A DNA stretch of 64,000 nucleotides, from NCBI RefSeq assembly GCF_022539505.1, contig NC_061508.1, forward strand, positions 265,428,736-265,492,735, given 5' to 3'. Numbering within the stretch: position 1 is the stretch's first letter; every line of letters begins with the position of its first letter. This stretch comes from Lolium rigidum. Lineage: Eukaryota; Streptophyta; Magnoliopsida; Poales; Poaceae. A model generated the notes under the pieces. It was not told where the DNA came from. It saw only the letters and a list, made by a program, of their open reading frames with translations, and searched no databases. A program made the translations under genes and the position numbers. Shown one piece after another: positions 24,665 to 36,617 of the stretch.

Positions 24665-24893
24665 GATCAAGACACGCTGCAAGGGGAGTCTCCCATATCC
24701 AATCTCTTTACTTTGTTTTTGTCTTGCTTTACTTTACTTTATTTACTGCTTTGTTTGCTTCCTATATCAAAAATACAAAAAAATTAGTTGCTAGATTTAC
24801 TTTATTTACTGTCTTGTTCTCTATATTAAAAACACAAAAAAATTAGTTACTTGCATTCACTTTATTTAGTTTGCTTTATTTACTACTGTTAAA

Positions 24894-25493
24894 ATGAATA
24901 CTCCTGAAAATACTAAGTTGTGTGACTTCACTAGCACAAATAATAATGATTTCCTTTGCACACCTATTGCTCCACCTGCTACTACATCAGAATTTTTTAA
25001 AATTAAACCTGCTTTACTAAATCTTGTTATGAGAGAGCAATTTTCTGGTGTTAGTTCTGATGATGCTGCTGCCCATTTTAATAATTTTGTTGAACTTTGT
25101 GAAATGCAAAAGTATAAGGATGTAGATGGTGACATTATAAAATTAAAATTGTTTCCTTTCTCCTTAAGAGGAAGAGCTAAAGATTGGTTGCTATCTTTGC
25201 CTAAAAATAGTATTGATTCATGGACTAAATGTAAGGATGCTTTCATTGGTAGATATTATCCTCCCGCTAAAATTATATCTTTGAGAAGTAGCATAATGAA
25301 TTTTAAGCAATTGGATAATGAACATGTTTCTCAAGCATGGAAGAGAATGAAATCTTTGGTGAAGAATTGCCCTACCCATGGACTAACTACTTGGATGATC
25401 ATCCAAACCTTCTATGCAGGATTGAATTTTTCTTCGCGGAACCTATTGGATTCAGCTGCTGGAGGTACTTTTATGTCCATTACTATGGGGGTG
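24894..25493 (+). CDS. Family 1 gag, N-terminal part, cut by a nested LTR
   Basis: The ORF opens MNTPENTKLC 230 bp after the second primer-site copy. Residues about 40-190 form a retrotransposon gag domain (motifs LFPFSLRGRAKDWL, FIGRYYPP, SQAWKRMKSLV). Gag packages the element RNA in cytoplasmic particles. The frame is intact up to 25493 and is then interrupted exactly at the first base of the LTR at 25494 (target GGGTG, 25489-25493). Its in-frame continuation is found on the minus strand at 40753, beyond both N gaps. Start choice rests on the position after the leader and on a similar start at 63951 (MANPENTKLC). Confidence 0.8.
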
Positions 25494-27199
25494 TGATACG
25501 TCTCCGACGTATCGATAATTTCTTATGTTCTATGCCATATTATTGATGATACCTACATGTTTTATGCACACTTTATGTCATATTCGTGCATTTTCTGGAA
25601 CTAACCTATTAACAAGATGCCGAAGTGCCAGTTCTCGTTTTCTGCTGTTTTTGGTTTCGAAATCCTAGTAACAAAATATTCTCGGAATTGGACGAAACGA
25701 AGACCCAGGGGCCTATTTTTCCACGGAGCTTCCAGAAGACCGAAGAACATACGAAGTGGGGCCACGAGGTGGCGACACCACAAGGCGGCGCGGCCTAGGG
25801 GGCCCGCGCCGCCTATGGTGTGGCCCCCTCGTCCGGCCCCCGACTCTGCCCTTCCGCCTACTTAAAGCCTCCGTCGCGAAACCCCCGATGCGAAAAACCA
25901 CGATACGGAAAACCTTCCCGAGCCGCCGCCATCGCGAAGCCAAGATGCGGGGGACAGGAGTCTCTGTTCCGGCACCCTGCCGGAGCAGGGAAGTGCCCCG
26001 GAAGGCTTCTCCATCGACACCGCTGCCATCTCCACCGCCATCTTCATCACTACCTGCTGCTCCCATGAGGAGGAGTAGTTCTCCATCGAGGCTCGGGGCT
26101 GTACCGGTAGCTATGTGGTTCATCTCTCTCCTATGTACTTCAATACAATAATCTCATGAGCTGCCTTACATGATTGAGATTCATATGATGATGCTTGTAA
26201 TCTAGATGTCATTATGCTAGTCAAGTGAGTTTTACTTATGTGATCTCCAGGAGACTCCTTGTCCCACGTGTGTAAAGGTGACAGTGTGTGCACCGTGTGG
26301 GTCTCTTAGGCTATATTTCACGGAATACTTATTCACTGTTGAATGGCATAGTGAGGTGCTTATTTATATCTCTTTATGATTGCAATGTGTTTGTATCACA
26401 ATTTATCTATGTGCTACTCTAGCAATGTTATTAAAGTAGTTTTATTCCTCCCGCACGTGTGCAAAGGTGACAAGTGTGTGCACCGTGTTAGTACTTGGTT
26501 TATGCTATGATCATGATCTCTTGTAGATTGCGAAGTTAACTATTGCTATGATAATATTGATGTGATCTATTCCTCCTACATATGCATGAAGGTGACAGTG
26601 TGCATGCTATGCTAGTACTTGGTTTAGTCTTTTGATCTATCTTACACTAAAGGTTACTAAAATATGAGCATTATTGTGGAGCTTGTTAACTCCGGTATTG
26701 AGGGTTCGTGTAATCCTACGCAATGTGTTCATCATCCAACAAGAGTGTAGAGTATGCATTTATCCGTTGCATTATGTGATCAATGTTGAGAGTGTCCACT
26801 AGTGAAAGTCTAATCCCTAGGCCTTGTTCTTAAATATCGCTATCGCTGCTTGTTTACTCGTTTCTTTGCGTTACTACTGCTTGCGTTACTACCGCTTGTT
26901 TACTCGTCCCGGGCAAAGCACTTTTCCGGTGCCGTTGCCACTGCTCATACTTATTTATACCACCCGTATTTCACTATCTCTTCACCGAACTAGTGCACCT
27001 ATTAGGTGTGTTGGGGACACAAGAGACTTCTTGCTTTGTGGTTGCGGGGTTGCATGAGAGGGATATCTTTGACCTCTTCCTCCCCGAGTTCGACAAACCT
27101 TGGGTGATCCACTTAAGGGAAACTTGCTGCTCGTTCTACAAACCTCTGCTCTTGGAGGCCCAACACTGTCTACAAGAATAGAAGCTCCCGTAGACATCA
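25494..27199 (+). repeat. Family 2 LTR (5' LTR)
   Basis: It runs from TGATACGTCTCCGACG to ..CTCCCGTAGACATCA and is about 1.7 kb, the longest family 2 LTR here. It lies next to GGGTG (25489-25493). Near its end it shares distinctive words (GGTTGCGGGGTTGCATGAG, CTCATACTTATTTATACCAC) with the partial LTR at 40756-41090 but not with those at 5183 and 11248. Confidence 0.85.
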
Positions 27200-27209
27200 A
27201 GCACTTTTC

Positions 27210-27227
27210 TGGCGCCGTTGCCGGGGA
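27210..27227 (+). other. Primer binding site
   Basis: TGGCGCCGTTGCCGGGGA, 10 bp after the LTR end. A decayed second copy (CTTTTCTGTTGCCGTTG) follows near 27271. Confidence 0.8.
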
Positions 27228-27363
27228 GGAAAGGTAAAAAGGCACTCATACTCCGGTCTCAGGTAAAGTACTTTTCTGTTGCCGTTGTGTGTGTGCTCGA
27301 AGCTATTTCCTTTAGATCCTGCAATTGCATCTTTTTGTTTCTTGTTTACACTAGTTTGGCATA

Positions 27364-27986
27364 ATGGAAAACAACAAAAAATTTAGTGAGCTTTTTAATC
27401 TTTTTCCTGATTTAGAATTGTTTGGTGTGAACATTAAAAAACCAATGGAATCTTATTTGCATGCTGGTAGTAATATTAGTATGAACGCTTTGAACACCAT
27501 TGCTGATAATAATATAGAAAGTTCTAAGCTTGGGGAAGCTGGTTTTCATGATCTTTTTAGTCCCCCAAGCATTGAGGAGAAAATTTTCTTTGATGATACT
27601 TTGCCTCCTATTTATGATGATTATAATAGTGGTCTTTTGGTACAACCTACTATGGAGAGTAAATTTTGTTGTGATTATACTATGCCTCCTACACTTGATG
27701 AGAATAATAATGATAGCTACTTTGTTGAATTTGCTCCTACTACAATTAATAAGAATAACTATGCTTATGTGGAGAGTAATAATTTTATGCATGAGACTCA
27801 TGATAAGAATGCTTTATGTGATAGTTATATTGTTGAGTTTGCTCATGTTGCTACTGAAAGTTATTATGAGAGAGGAAACTATGGTTGTAGAAATTTTCAT
27901 GTTACTAAAACACCTCTCTATGTGCTGAAATTTTTGAAGCTATACTTGTTTTATCTTCCTATGCTTGTTATTTTGCTCTTCATGAA
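27364..27986 (+). CDS. Family 2 element protein, truncated by assembly gap
   Basis: The ORF starts MENNKKFSELF and stays open for 207 residues until the N gap. It shares KPMESYLHAGSNISMNALNT with the 4270-5016 protein, then the acidic FSPPSIEEK / LPPIYDDY repeats and the start of the hydrophobic C-terminus (LKLYLFYLPMLV). Like that protein, it lacks the gag core seen in the 8368-11072 copy. The function is unknown. Any translation past 27986 is gap or unrelated sequence. Confidence 0.6.
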
Positions 27987-28086
27987 NNNNNNNNNNNNNN
28001 NNNNNNNNNNNNNNNNNNNNNNNNNNNNNNNNNNNNNNNNNNNNNNNNNNNNNNNNNNNNNNNNNNNNNNNNNNNNNNNNNNNNNN
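27987..28086. other. Assembly gap (100 N)
   Basis: Exactly 100 N, the usual placeholder for an unknown distance between contigs. Sequence on the right is a CACTA remnant with no relation to the family 2 element on the left. Confidence 0.99.
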
Positions 28087-29505
28087 TCCACCCTCATTAG
28101 TCCCGGAAATATTCGAACCGCGACTAAAGGGGGCTTTAGTCGCGGTTCGGGAAGCGACCCGCGACTAATGCTCCATCGGCGACGAAAGGGTACCCCTTTA
28201 GTCGCGGTTGGTAACACCAACCGGGACTAAAGGGCTATGGAGGGATGCGGCCGGCGGAAAAACCTTTAGTCCCGGTTGGGGACACCAACCGCGACTAAAG
28301 GGTACCCCTTTAGTCCCGGTTGGTGTCCCCAACCGGGACTAAAGGTTTTCCCGAGTTTTTTTACTCGCACGCACCCTGCACACCCCCCCTGTGGATCGCC
28401 TTTTTTGGTTTGTAAAATACAAAAGAAAATGATAGAAAATTCAAAAAAAAAAATTGTTTTCAGATTCTTGTATGTTATGCAACCTACTATTCGGAGAAAT
28501 TAAGAAATTCGAATTTTCACTTTTTTTGCAAAAAAAGTTTAAAAAATGGTAAAACCGCAATAACTTTTGCATACGACGTCGGAAAAAAACGTATAATATA
28601 TCAAAAAAATCCTGGGAAAAAGTTACATCCAAATTCACCAGGGTTTAGTTTCAAATGGTTAGCCAATTTTTAGATTCTCAAAATTCCAAATGAAAATACG
28701 AAAGCAGGAAGATTTTAGTTTCTGCTATAAATTATGGATTTTATATTTTTAAAAAATTTCAAAACAATAAAATTAATAATTGCATCCAGCATAAAGATTA
28801 CTATTACTTTTACCCAAATTTTAGATTTTCAAATTTTTAGGTTTTGGGAAAAAATATTTAAAAAATTAAAAAAATTAAAATAAATAAAAATTAAAAAGTT
28901 AATGTTTATTTATTTATTCATGATTATTATTACATCATTATTTTTGTTTATGAAAAAAATTATTTGAAATTCAAACAATAAAAAAATGTGACATCGACCA
29001 ACATGTTAATAGGATTGATATGATACTAGTATCACATACATGTGCGCGTAACACTTGGATGCGAGACGGAATGGAACTCGGAAGTTAAGCGTGCTAGAGG
29101 TGGAGTAGTGGGAGGATGGGTGACCGAGCGGGAAGTTTCACCACGAGTAAGTAATTTGACTAGAGATAAGTGTAGTTAGAGATAGAGACTAAGCTATGCA
29201 AATAACTGAAATAATAGAAATTCTGAAAAAAATAGAAAAAAAGAGTGAAAAAAAATTAGAAACCCAAATGAATTAAAAAAATTTAACGAAATAGCCTTTA
29301 GTCCCGGTTGGGGACACCAACCGCGACTAAAGGTCCTTCGCCCAGGCGCACGCTAGCCGCCCACGTGGACGGGCCTTTAGTCGCGATTCGTAAGCAACCG
29401 CGACTAAAGGGGGGGGGCCTTTAGTCGCGCTTAATTGGTCGCGGTTGCGCAACCGCGACTAATGGCAGTTGCGAACCGCGACTAAAGGCCATTTTTCTAC
29501 CGGTG
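28087..29505. mobile_element. CACTA transposon remnant with hairpin-rich ends
   Basis: The right end reads ..TTTTTCTACCGGTG (29505), the inverse of a CACCGGTAGAAAAA-type CACTA terminus. 28090-28350 and 29295-29490 are arrays of inverted TTTAGTCGCGGTT / AACCGCGACTAAAG motifs, typical subterminal repeats. The core is AT-rich and non-coding apart from a 5S-like segment (29057-29146). The left end is lost in the gap. No transposase ORF is present. Confidence 0.75.
29057..29146 (+). ncRNA. 5S rRNA-derived segment inside the CACTA
   Basis: It begins GGATGCGA like plant 5S rRNA. About 25 bp are then missing, and it resumes as GAACTCGGAAGTTAAGCGTGCT. It continues through GGAGTAGTGGGAGGATGGG to the 3' region GGGAAGT..CACGAGT. 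The box A region (29081-29095) and the box C region GGATGGGTGACC (29114-29125) are intact. It is a decayed relic, not a functional 5S gene. Confidence 0.75.
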
Positions 29506-31181
29506 TACACCGAAGTACAATGTAGGCTAGGAACCCGAAGTACAAGTACACTGAAGCCCAAATCAACCAAAGTAGAACTGTGATAGTTTTGGAGGTATGA
29601 CAAAAAAAAGTTTCACGAAATCTATCAATATGAGATCTAGTATTGAAAATCTCGACCCGAGGATCTCAAAAGCAAAAACTCTTCATAATTTAGATGAACG
29701 GTTCTCAAGAATCTTTTATTGAAAAATCAAATCTGAAAAAGCACAAAACTTAGAAAACTCACCCTATCATCCTTCATCCTCATTTTGATTCCACTTGGGT
29801 TGCAACTGAAAATTTCCCCATAGCTTTATACTTGCATTGTGGTTCGTGTTAGTCATGAGTTGCATATGAGTTACAACTAAGATTTTGATAACGTCAAATG
29901 GCCGAGATCTAAGTTAATTTCTACCTAATTTTCAATCAACTAAGAATTAACTTACTTCTCATCCATGTAACGTCATCGAAACTCACTTGTGGCCCATGAA
30001 ACAACTCATAAATAACATGAATCAAGAAGCAATCTAACAATCCGCGGTATTTTTCTTAGTTGCAACTCATGCCAAGCACGAATCACGAAGCAGTCCAATG
30101 GTGTGAAAATCGACTGAGAATTAAGCAAGTTCTCTGGCAATGGGAATTAGAAAAACGTTTAGGGAGTGACTAATGCTTAGTCGAAAATTAAATTAATTTT
30201 CACTAGGTGACATCATCAAATATATGGGTTATAACTCATGAGTATCATCAATTACGTTGCAAACTTAACTATTGGGGTGCGTTTTCCTGAGTTGCAACCT
30301 ATGTTGCAACTTATGACTAGCACATATAATGATGCAATCCAGCGGTATGTGATATTTTTCTCAGTTGCAGCTCACGTGGTAAACTTATGACTAGCACAAA
30401 TTAGCAAAACCTACGAAATTATCAAAGTTTACAATGTCTGACTTAAGACAAATCCTGTGCGGGCACCGCAATACAATTCTTCCTTTTTCTTAGATTGAAC
30501 AGTTGCTCTGCTTTCTCTCGAACAAAAATTGCAACTTGCCAATATGTATACATGATTGAATGTTATATATATTCCGCTGAAGAGGTTTTTGCCTTAAATC
30601 ACAGCTCACAGACCAGCCAATCAGTCAACAACCACACAATTCATAGAACACGCACATTAGTGGCGGTATCGTATCATTGTTCTGAAACTTTTGCAGAGGA
30701 TGAAAATTTTGAGGATGGATGTCAGTCTGATCGTCTTGTCTCTAGTGGCGGTTAAACTTGTTGCTAGGATGTTGTTATTTTTTGTTCCTTATTTGCCACA
30801 ACAAACACAAGAACTGGTGGCTGTTTTATCGGTTCCATTTTAAATTCCAGAAAAAATAGGTATCAAGAATTAATGTGACCTGTGCTTATGAGCAAGGCAA
30901 TCAGTCAACCACCATAACAAACAGAATACTGTACATATCATAGTATCATTGTTCTCTGTATTGATGACTTGATGTACATTATGACATCTTGCAGTTTGAA
31001 ATTTTGCCCCGGACAACATAAGCAAACGAGTGTTTGTACATCTCGTTCTTCATATATTCTTCCATACACTGATTACCCGAGAACCTGAACCAATATACCT
31101 GTATTTCCAAGAAATTTATAGGCACACTTCGTGCATTTATAGCATATATAAACGGATATCATTTCCAAACTTCGCTTGTCC
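29506..31181. other. Intergenic region downstream of the peroxidase gene
   Basis: No gene was recognised. 29820-30400 repeats short words around GTTGCAACTCATG. The 3' UTR of the peroxidase should lie in about 30950-31181 (minus strand); a poly(A) signal could not be fixed. Confidence 0.4.
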
Positions 31182-32359
<1,178 letters not shown>

Positions 32360-32467
32360 TGCTTCGATCGACCTTATGTGTAACTATCCACGGATCGTGC
32401 AGAGAACACTACACAATAATGCTCTGTGAGCGAGTTGGATGAGGCGATACGCATATGTTGGCATCCA

Positions 32468-32474
32468 ATTTATA
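32468..32474 (-). promoter_or_regulatory. Probable TATA box of the peroxidase gene
   Basis: On the minus strand CTATAAATT lies about 110 bp upstream of the start codon, a normal distance for a short plant 5' UTR. Confidence 0.6.
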
Positions 32475-32479
32475 GTGCT

Positions 32480-33098
32480 CTGCTCGAGGCCGTGCCGAAG
32501 CTGACTGCTAGGCTATAGGCCAGCTAGCGTGCGCCTGCATGGGCTTCCGCGCCGTTCAGGTCATGCACGCACGACATAGTACAAAGTTCTTGGCCAAACT
32601 CTGCAGCCGCAGCTGGATTTGGTTGACCAAAAATCGTTCCCGGCACGAGCCCCGGCTTGGCAGGATGCTAACGGAGCAATCAGCAGGCGCAAGTGGTGCC
32701 TTGTGGTCTGAATTATTGCATGTGTTAGTTAGCATCATGTATAGTACTTGCTCCAATATTATACTAGTGGCAATTGGTAGTGCCAATACATGCAATCGAG
32801 CCAACATGTCGTTATGCACCTCAGGAGTATATATAAGTACACGCCTACACGGCTATGCTTCATGGGTCTCTCTTGAGACGAAATTTCGTGGAGCCGACAT
32901 GTCGTTATGCACGTCAGGGTATAGATATGCAATCGATAACGAAAAACCGCAACGTTTAAACTGTTTTGGTAATTCTCGGTTGACCAGAAATTAGTTCAAT
33001 TCTTGGACATGGCTAGCTTGTTATCGGTCCACCTAGAACTAAATTAATTCACGGTCAGATAGTGTCACTTAATTTTACATGTAACTACAACAATAATA
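32480..33098. other. Upstream region of the peroxidase gene
   Basis: No further gene was recognised. A 28-bp imperfect direct repeat (GAGCC-ACATGTCGTTATGC type) occurs at 32798-32825 and 32891-32918. Confidence 0.45.
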
Positions 33099-33368
33099 CC
33101 CCCTCCGTTCCTTTCTATAGTGCCTATAGATTTTTAGCATTTGTTTCAGAATATAAAGTTGTAGCTTAGCTTTTTTCAATTACCCCCTCCCCGTTTAGCT
33201 CCCAAATCGTTTAGCTCCCAAATTTATTATGGTAATTTAGGAAGATATGGATTTCCCAAATTTTACGTTGATCTCAAATCATTTAGCTAGGGGTCTTATG
33301 TAAAAAATACTCTTGCGCTAATTTCCGTGCCAAAAAACTATAGACACTATAGAATGAAACAGAGGGAG
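33099..33368. mobile_element. Stowaway-type MITE, copy 2
   Basis: 270 bp with ends CCCCCTCCGT and ..ACAGAGGGAG, flanked by TA. It is nearly the same sequence as 15065-15335, including the CTATAGTGCCTATAGATTTT start. Confidence 0.85.
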
Positions 33369-33370
33369 TA

Positions 33371-34815
33371 TGTTTTTTACGAAACCTTGCCAGAGGGCAG
33401 GAAGCTCCACATTGTATTATAAAAAAGTAAACTTGGTCCAGTTAATAAGAGAAACCTAACCCGAAAATCATACAAGGTTAATCAAGAAAACTAAAAAACC
33501 ACGCACCCGACTAGCAAATTAGGTAACATTGTCGGAGCCATATACATGTGTCCTAGCTAGGCCCAAGACTATCGGGAACAACTCTTACCCAACCAAGCCT
33601 ACCGTCGCTACCTCAAGAGAACTATCGCACCATGAAGAGTACTTGCGCCTAACCTTAAGAAGATGGTGACTAAAAAATAACATAGCCGTGTAGGACTTCA
33701 TCTTCTCTTGCACATCTTTCTCGGAGACTTTTTTTGGGATCAAATCCTTTCGTAGCTCTGTGAAAGACTCTGCCAACCTATATTCAGCGCGTTTGGCAAT
33801 CGGGATGGTGCATTGTTTTTTCTTCACATCCAAATGCCCACAACGCCTCACAACACAAATGGAGTGACCTTTGATCTTCCCAAGACTCGGTGCGTTGAGA
33901 AAGGAGCCCATTGTCGTGCAACTGAAACTGCTCAAGAGAACACTTCCACCATATGAAGCGTCGGACTAAAAAACCTTTGATCTGCCCAAGAATCGGTGCG
34001 TTGAGCAAGGTGTTGTCCCCCTGGCTTGCTCCTCCACGCCTTGAAGCACCATATCAGGCAGGACAAATGCCAAATCCGAAGGATCATCCGTGGACATCAC
34101 ACTACACATTTCGGATGAGCAGGTAGCCACATCGGTCGCACCTGAATCCTTACCACCAGCACAACGGGAGAAGCAACTTCATCATGCTTGTCTGGTGCCA
34201 AAGAGCAAGGCTTCCACCCAGCGGTTCCATCAGCTCCTAGAGGCTTTAGACCTAATCAGTCCAATCGTGCATAACGGTGACCAAGTTGCGAATAGGCCAG
34301 AATACCTCCTCTAATCGAGCGGAGGACATGGTCTCCAAATCAACGCTTAGCGCCTCCGCCTAGGCAGCAAGGAAAGGTTGCAACAACCTTATTTCAGCCA
34401 CAAGTTCACCCGAAAAGCCATAGAGTTGCCTGGATGAGCAACAACCAATGCCTAGGAGCGAAGAGGTGTCGGAGGCGAGCTACTACAGGGGGCGCTTTGC
34501 AAGCAGGCATTTAGCTTGCACGGCATGGAGGTGTTGGGAGACGAGTGTCCATGGCCAACAGAAAAGCGCTCCTTGCAGTCCCGCCCATGGTACCCGAGGC
34601 GGCATCGTAGGCACCGAACATAGCAACGACAGTCGACAATAAAGTGGTCCAGCGCCAAGCAACTGACACAAAAGGCCGAAGATCCTCCGCTTGAAGGCAG
34701 GGAGGGTACGGTCTCCTTGTTTGGAGAGCGAGTAGGCATGATCTAAGCACGGTGTGGCGCCAGGAGGACCTCAGAGTACCCGAGGGATGGATGGACATGA
34801 GCTCCATCACCTCCG
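33371..34815 (-). pseudogene. Degenerate non-LTR element, ORF1 zinc-knuckle remnant
   Basis: On the minus strand the segment ends with CAAGGTTTCGTAAAAAA, a LINE-like 3' tail. A broken frame around 34739-34452 encodes two CCHC zinc knuckles in a row (CVSCLALDHFIVDC and CLRCRLGYHGRDC), typical of ORF1/gag-like nucleic-acid-binding proteins of grass LINEs. Further fragments at 33585-34008 lie in shifted frames. No endonuclease or reverse transcriptase part is present. It abuts the MITE at 33368. Confidence 0.55.
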
Positions 34816-35017
34816 ATGCGTGCAGTAGGAAACAAGTGCAATGGGGTTGGATCTAGATCGAGCAAGGGGAAGGGAGCGGCGGGCTCTAAATATCGTGCCC
34901 GCTACTAGTGGGTCTGCCCCTGTAGCGTTTTTCTACTAGTACAATGGAGGAAATGGGGGTATGGTGGCTGGGGAGATGGGGTGGAGGAATGGGTGGAGTT
35001 GGGGTGGGGAGGGGGGG
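34816..35017. other. Short flank with a possible CACTA end and a G-rich tract
   Basis: 34928-34941 reads TTTTTCTACTAGTA, one base from a CACTA right terminus (..CTACTAGTG). 34942-35017 is G-rich on the plus strand and ends in a G-run immediately before the LTR at 35018. Confidence 0.35.
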
Positions 35018-36617
35018 TGATGGCGTGCAAGACACACGTCCGTTGGGAACCCCAAGAGGAAGGTGTGATGCGTACCGAAGCAAGTTTTCCCTCGGTAAGA
35101 AACCAAGGTTATCGAACCAGTAGGAGTTAAGGAACACGTGAAGGTTGTTGGTGGCGGAGTGTAGTGCGGCGCAACACCAGGGATTCCGGCGCCAACGTGG
35201 AACCTGAACAACACAATCAAAGTACTTTGCCCCAACGTAACAGTGAGGTTGTCAATCTCACCGGCTTGCTGTAAACAAAGGATTAAATATATAGTGTGGA
35301 AGATGATGTTTGTTTGCGAAGAACAGTAAAGAACAAGTATTGCAGTAGATTGTATTTCAGATGTAAAAGAATGGACCGGGGTCCACAGTTCACTAGTGGT
35401 GTCTCTCCCATAAGATAAATGGCATGTTGGGTGAACAAATTACAGTTGGCCAATTAACAAATAGAGAGGGCATAACAATGCACATACATATCACGATGAC
35501 TACTATGAGATTTAATCAGGGCATTACGTCAAAGTACATAGACCGCTATCTAGCATGCATCTATTACTAAAAAGTCCACCTTCAGGTTATCATCCGAACC
35601 CCTTCCAGTATTAAGTTGCAAACAACAGACAATTGCATTAAGTATGGTGTGTAATGTAATCAACACAAATATCCTTAGACAAAGCATTGATGTTTTATCC
35701 CTAGTGGCAACAACACATCCACAACCTTAGAACTTTCCGTCACATCGTCCCGCATTCAATGGAGGCATGAACCCACTATCGAGCATAAATACTCCCTCTT
35801 GGAGTTACAAGTATCAACTTGGCCGAGCCTCTACTAGCAACGGAGAGCATGCAAGAACATAAACAACACATATATGATAGATTGATAATCAACTTGACAT
35901 AGTATTCCATATTCATCGGATCCCAACAAACACAACATGTAGCATTACAAATAGATGATCTTGATCATGATAGGTAGCTCACAAGATCTAACATGATAGC
36001 ACTATGAGGAGAAGACAACCATCTAGCTATCGCTATGGACCCATAGTCCAGGGGTGAACTACTCACACATCGGTCCGGAGGCGATCATGGTGATGAAGAG
36101 TCCTCCGGGATATGATTCCCCTCTCCGGCAGGGTGCCGGAGGCGATCTCCTGAATCCCCCGAGATGGGATTGGCGGCGGCGGCGTCTCTGAAGGTTTTCT
36201 GTATCGTGGCTCTCGGTACTAGGGTTTTCGCGATGAAGGCTATAAGTAGGCGGAAGGGCAGCGTCGGAGGGCTGACGAGGGGCCCACACCATAGGGCGGC
36301 GCGGGCCCCTCCCTAGCCGCGCCGGCCTATGGTCTGGCCACCTCGTGGCCCCACTTCGTATCCCTTTCGGTCTTCTGGAAGCTTCGTGGAAAAATAAGAC
36401 CCTGTGCGTTGATTTCGTCCAATTCCGAGAATATTTCCTTTGTAGGATTTCTGAAACCAAAAACAGCAGAAAACAGCAATTGGCTCTTCGACATCTCGTC
36501 AATAGGTTAGTGCCGGAAAATGCATAATAATGACATAAAGTGTATATAAAACATGTGAGTATCATCATAAAAGTAGCATGGAACATAAGAAATTATAGAT
36601 ACGTTTGAGACGTATCA
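35018..36617 (-). repeat. Family 1 LTR (3' LTR)
   Basis: On the plus strand it runs from TGATGGCGTGCAAGAC to ..TTTGAGACGTATCA, 1.6 kb. It lies next to a G-run (35011-35017). It is the close partner of the LTR at 22958-24550, which lies next to a C-run, so the pair would share a CCCCC duplication if one contig were flipped. Confidence 0.85.

Noticed and set aside
28087..28230. Continuation of the 27364 ORF past the N gap
   Set aside because: It is translation across an assembly gap into CACTA subterminal repeats.
29041..29150. Functional 5S rRNA gene
   Set aside because: About 25 bp of the 5' half are missing and there are many substitutions; it lies within a CACTA remnant.
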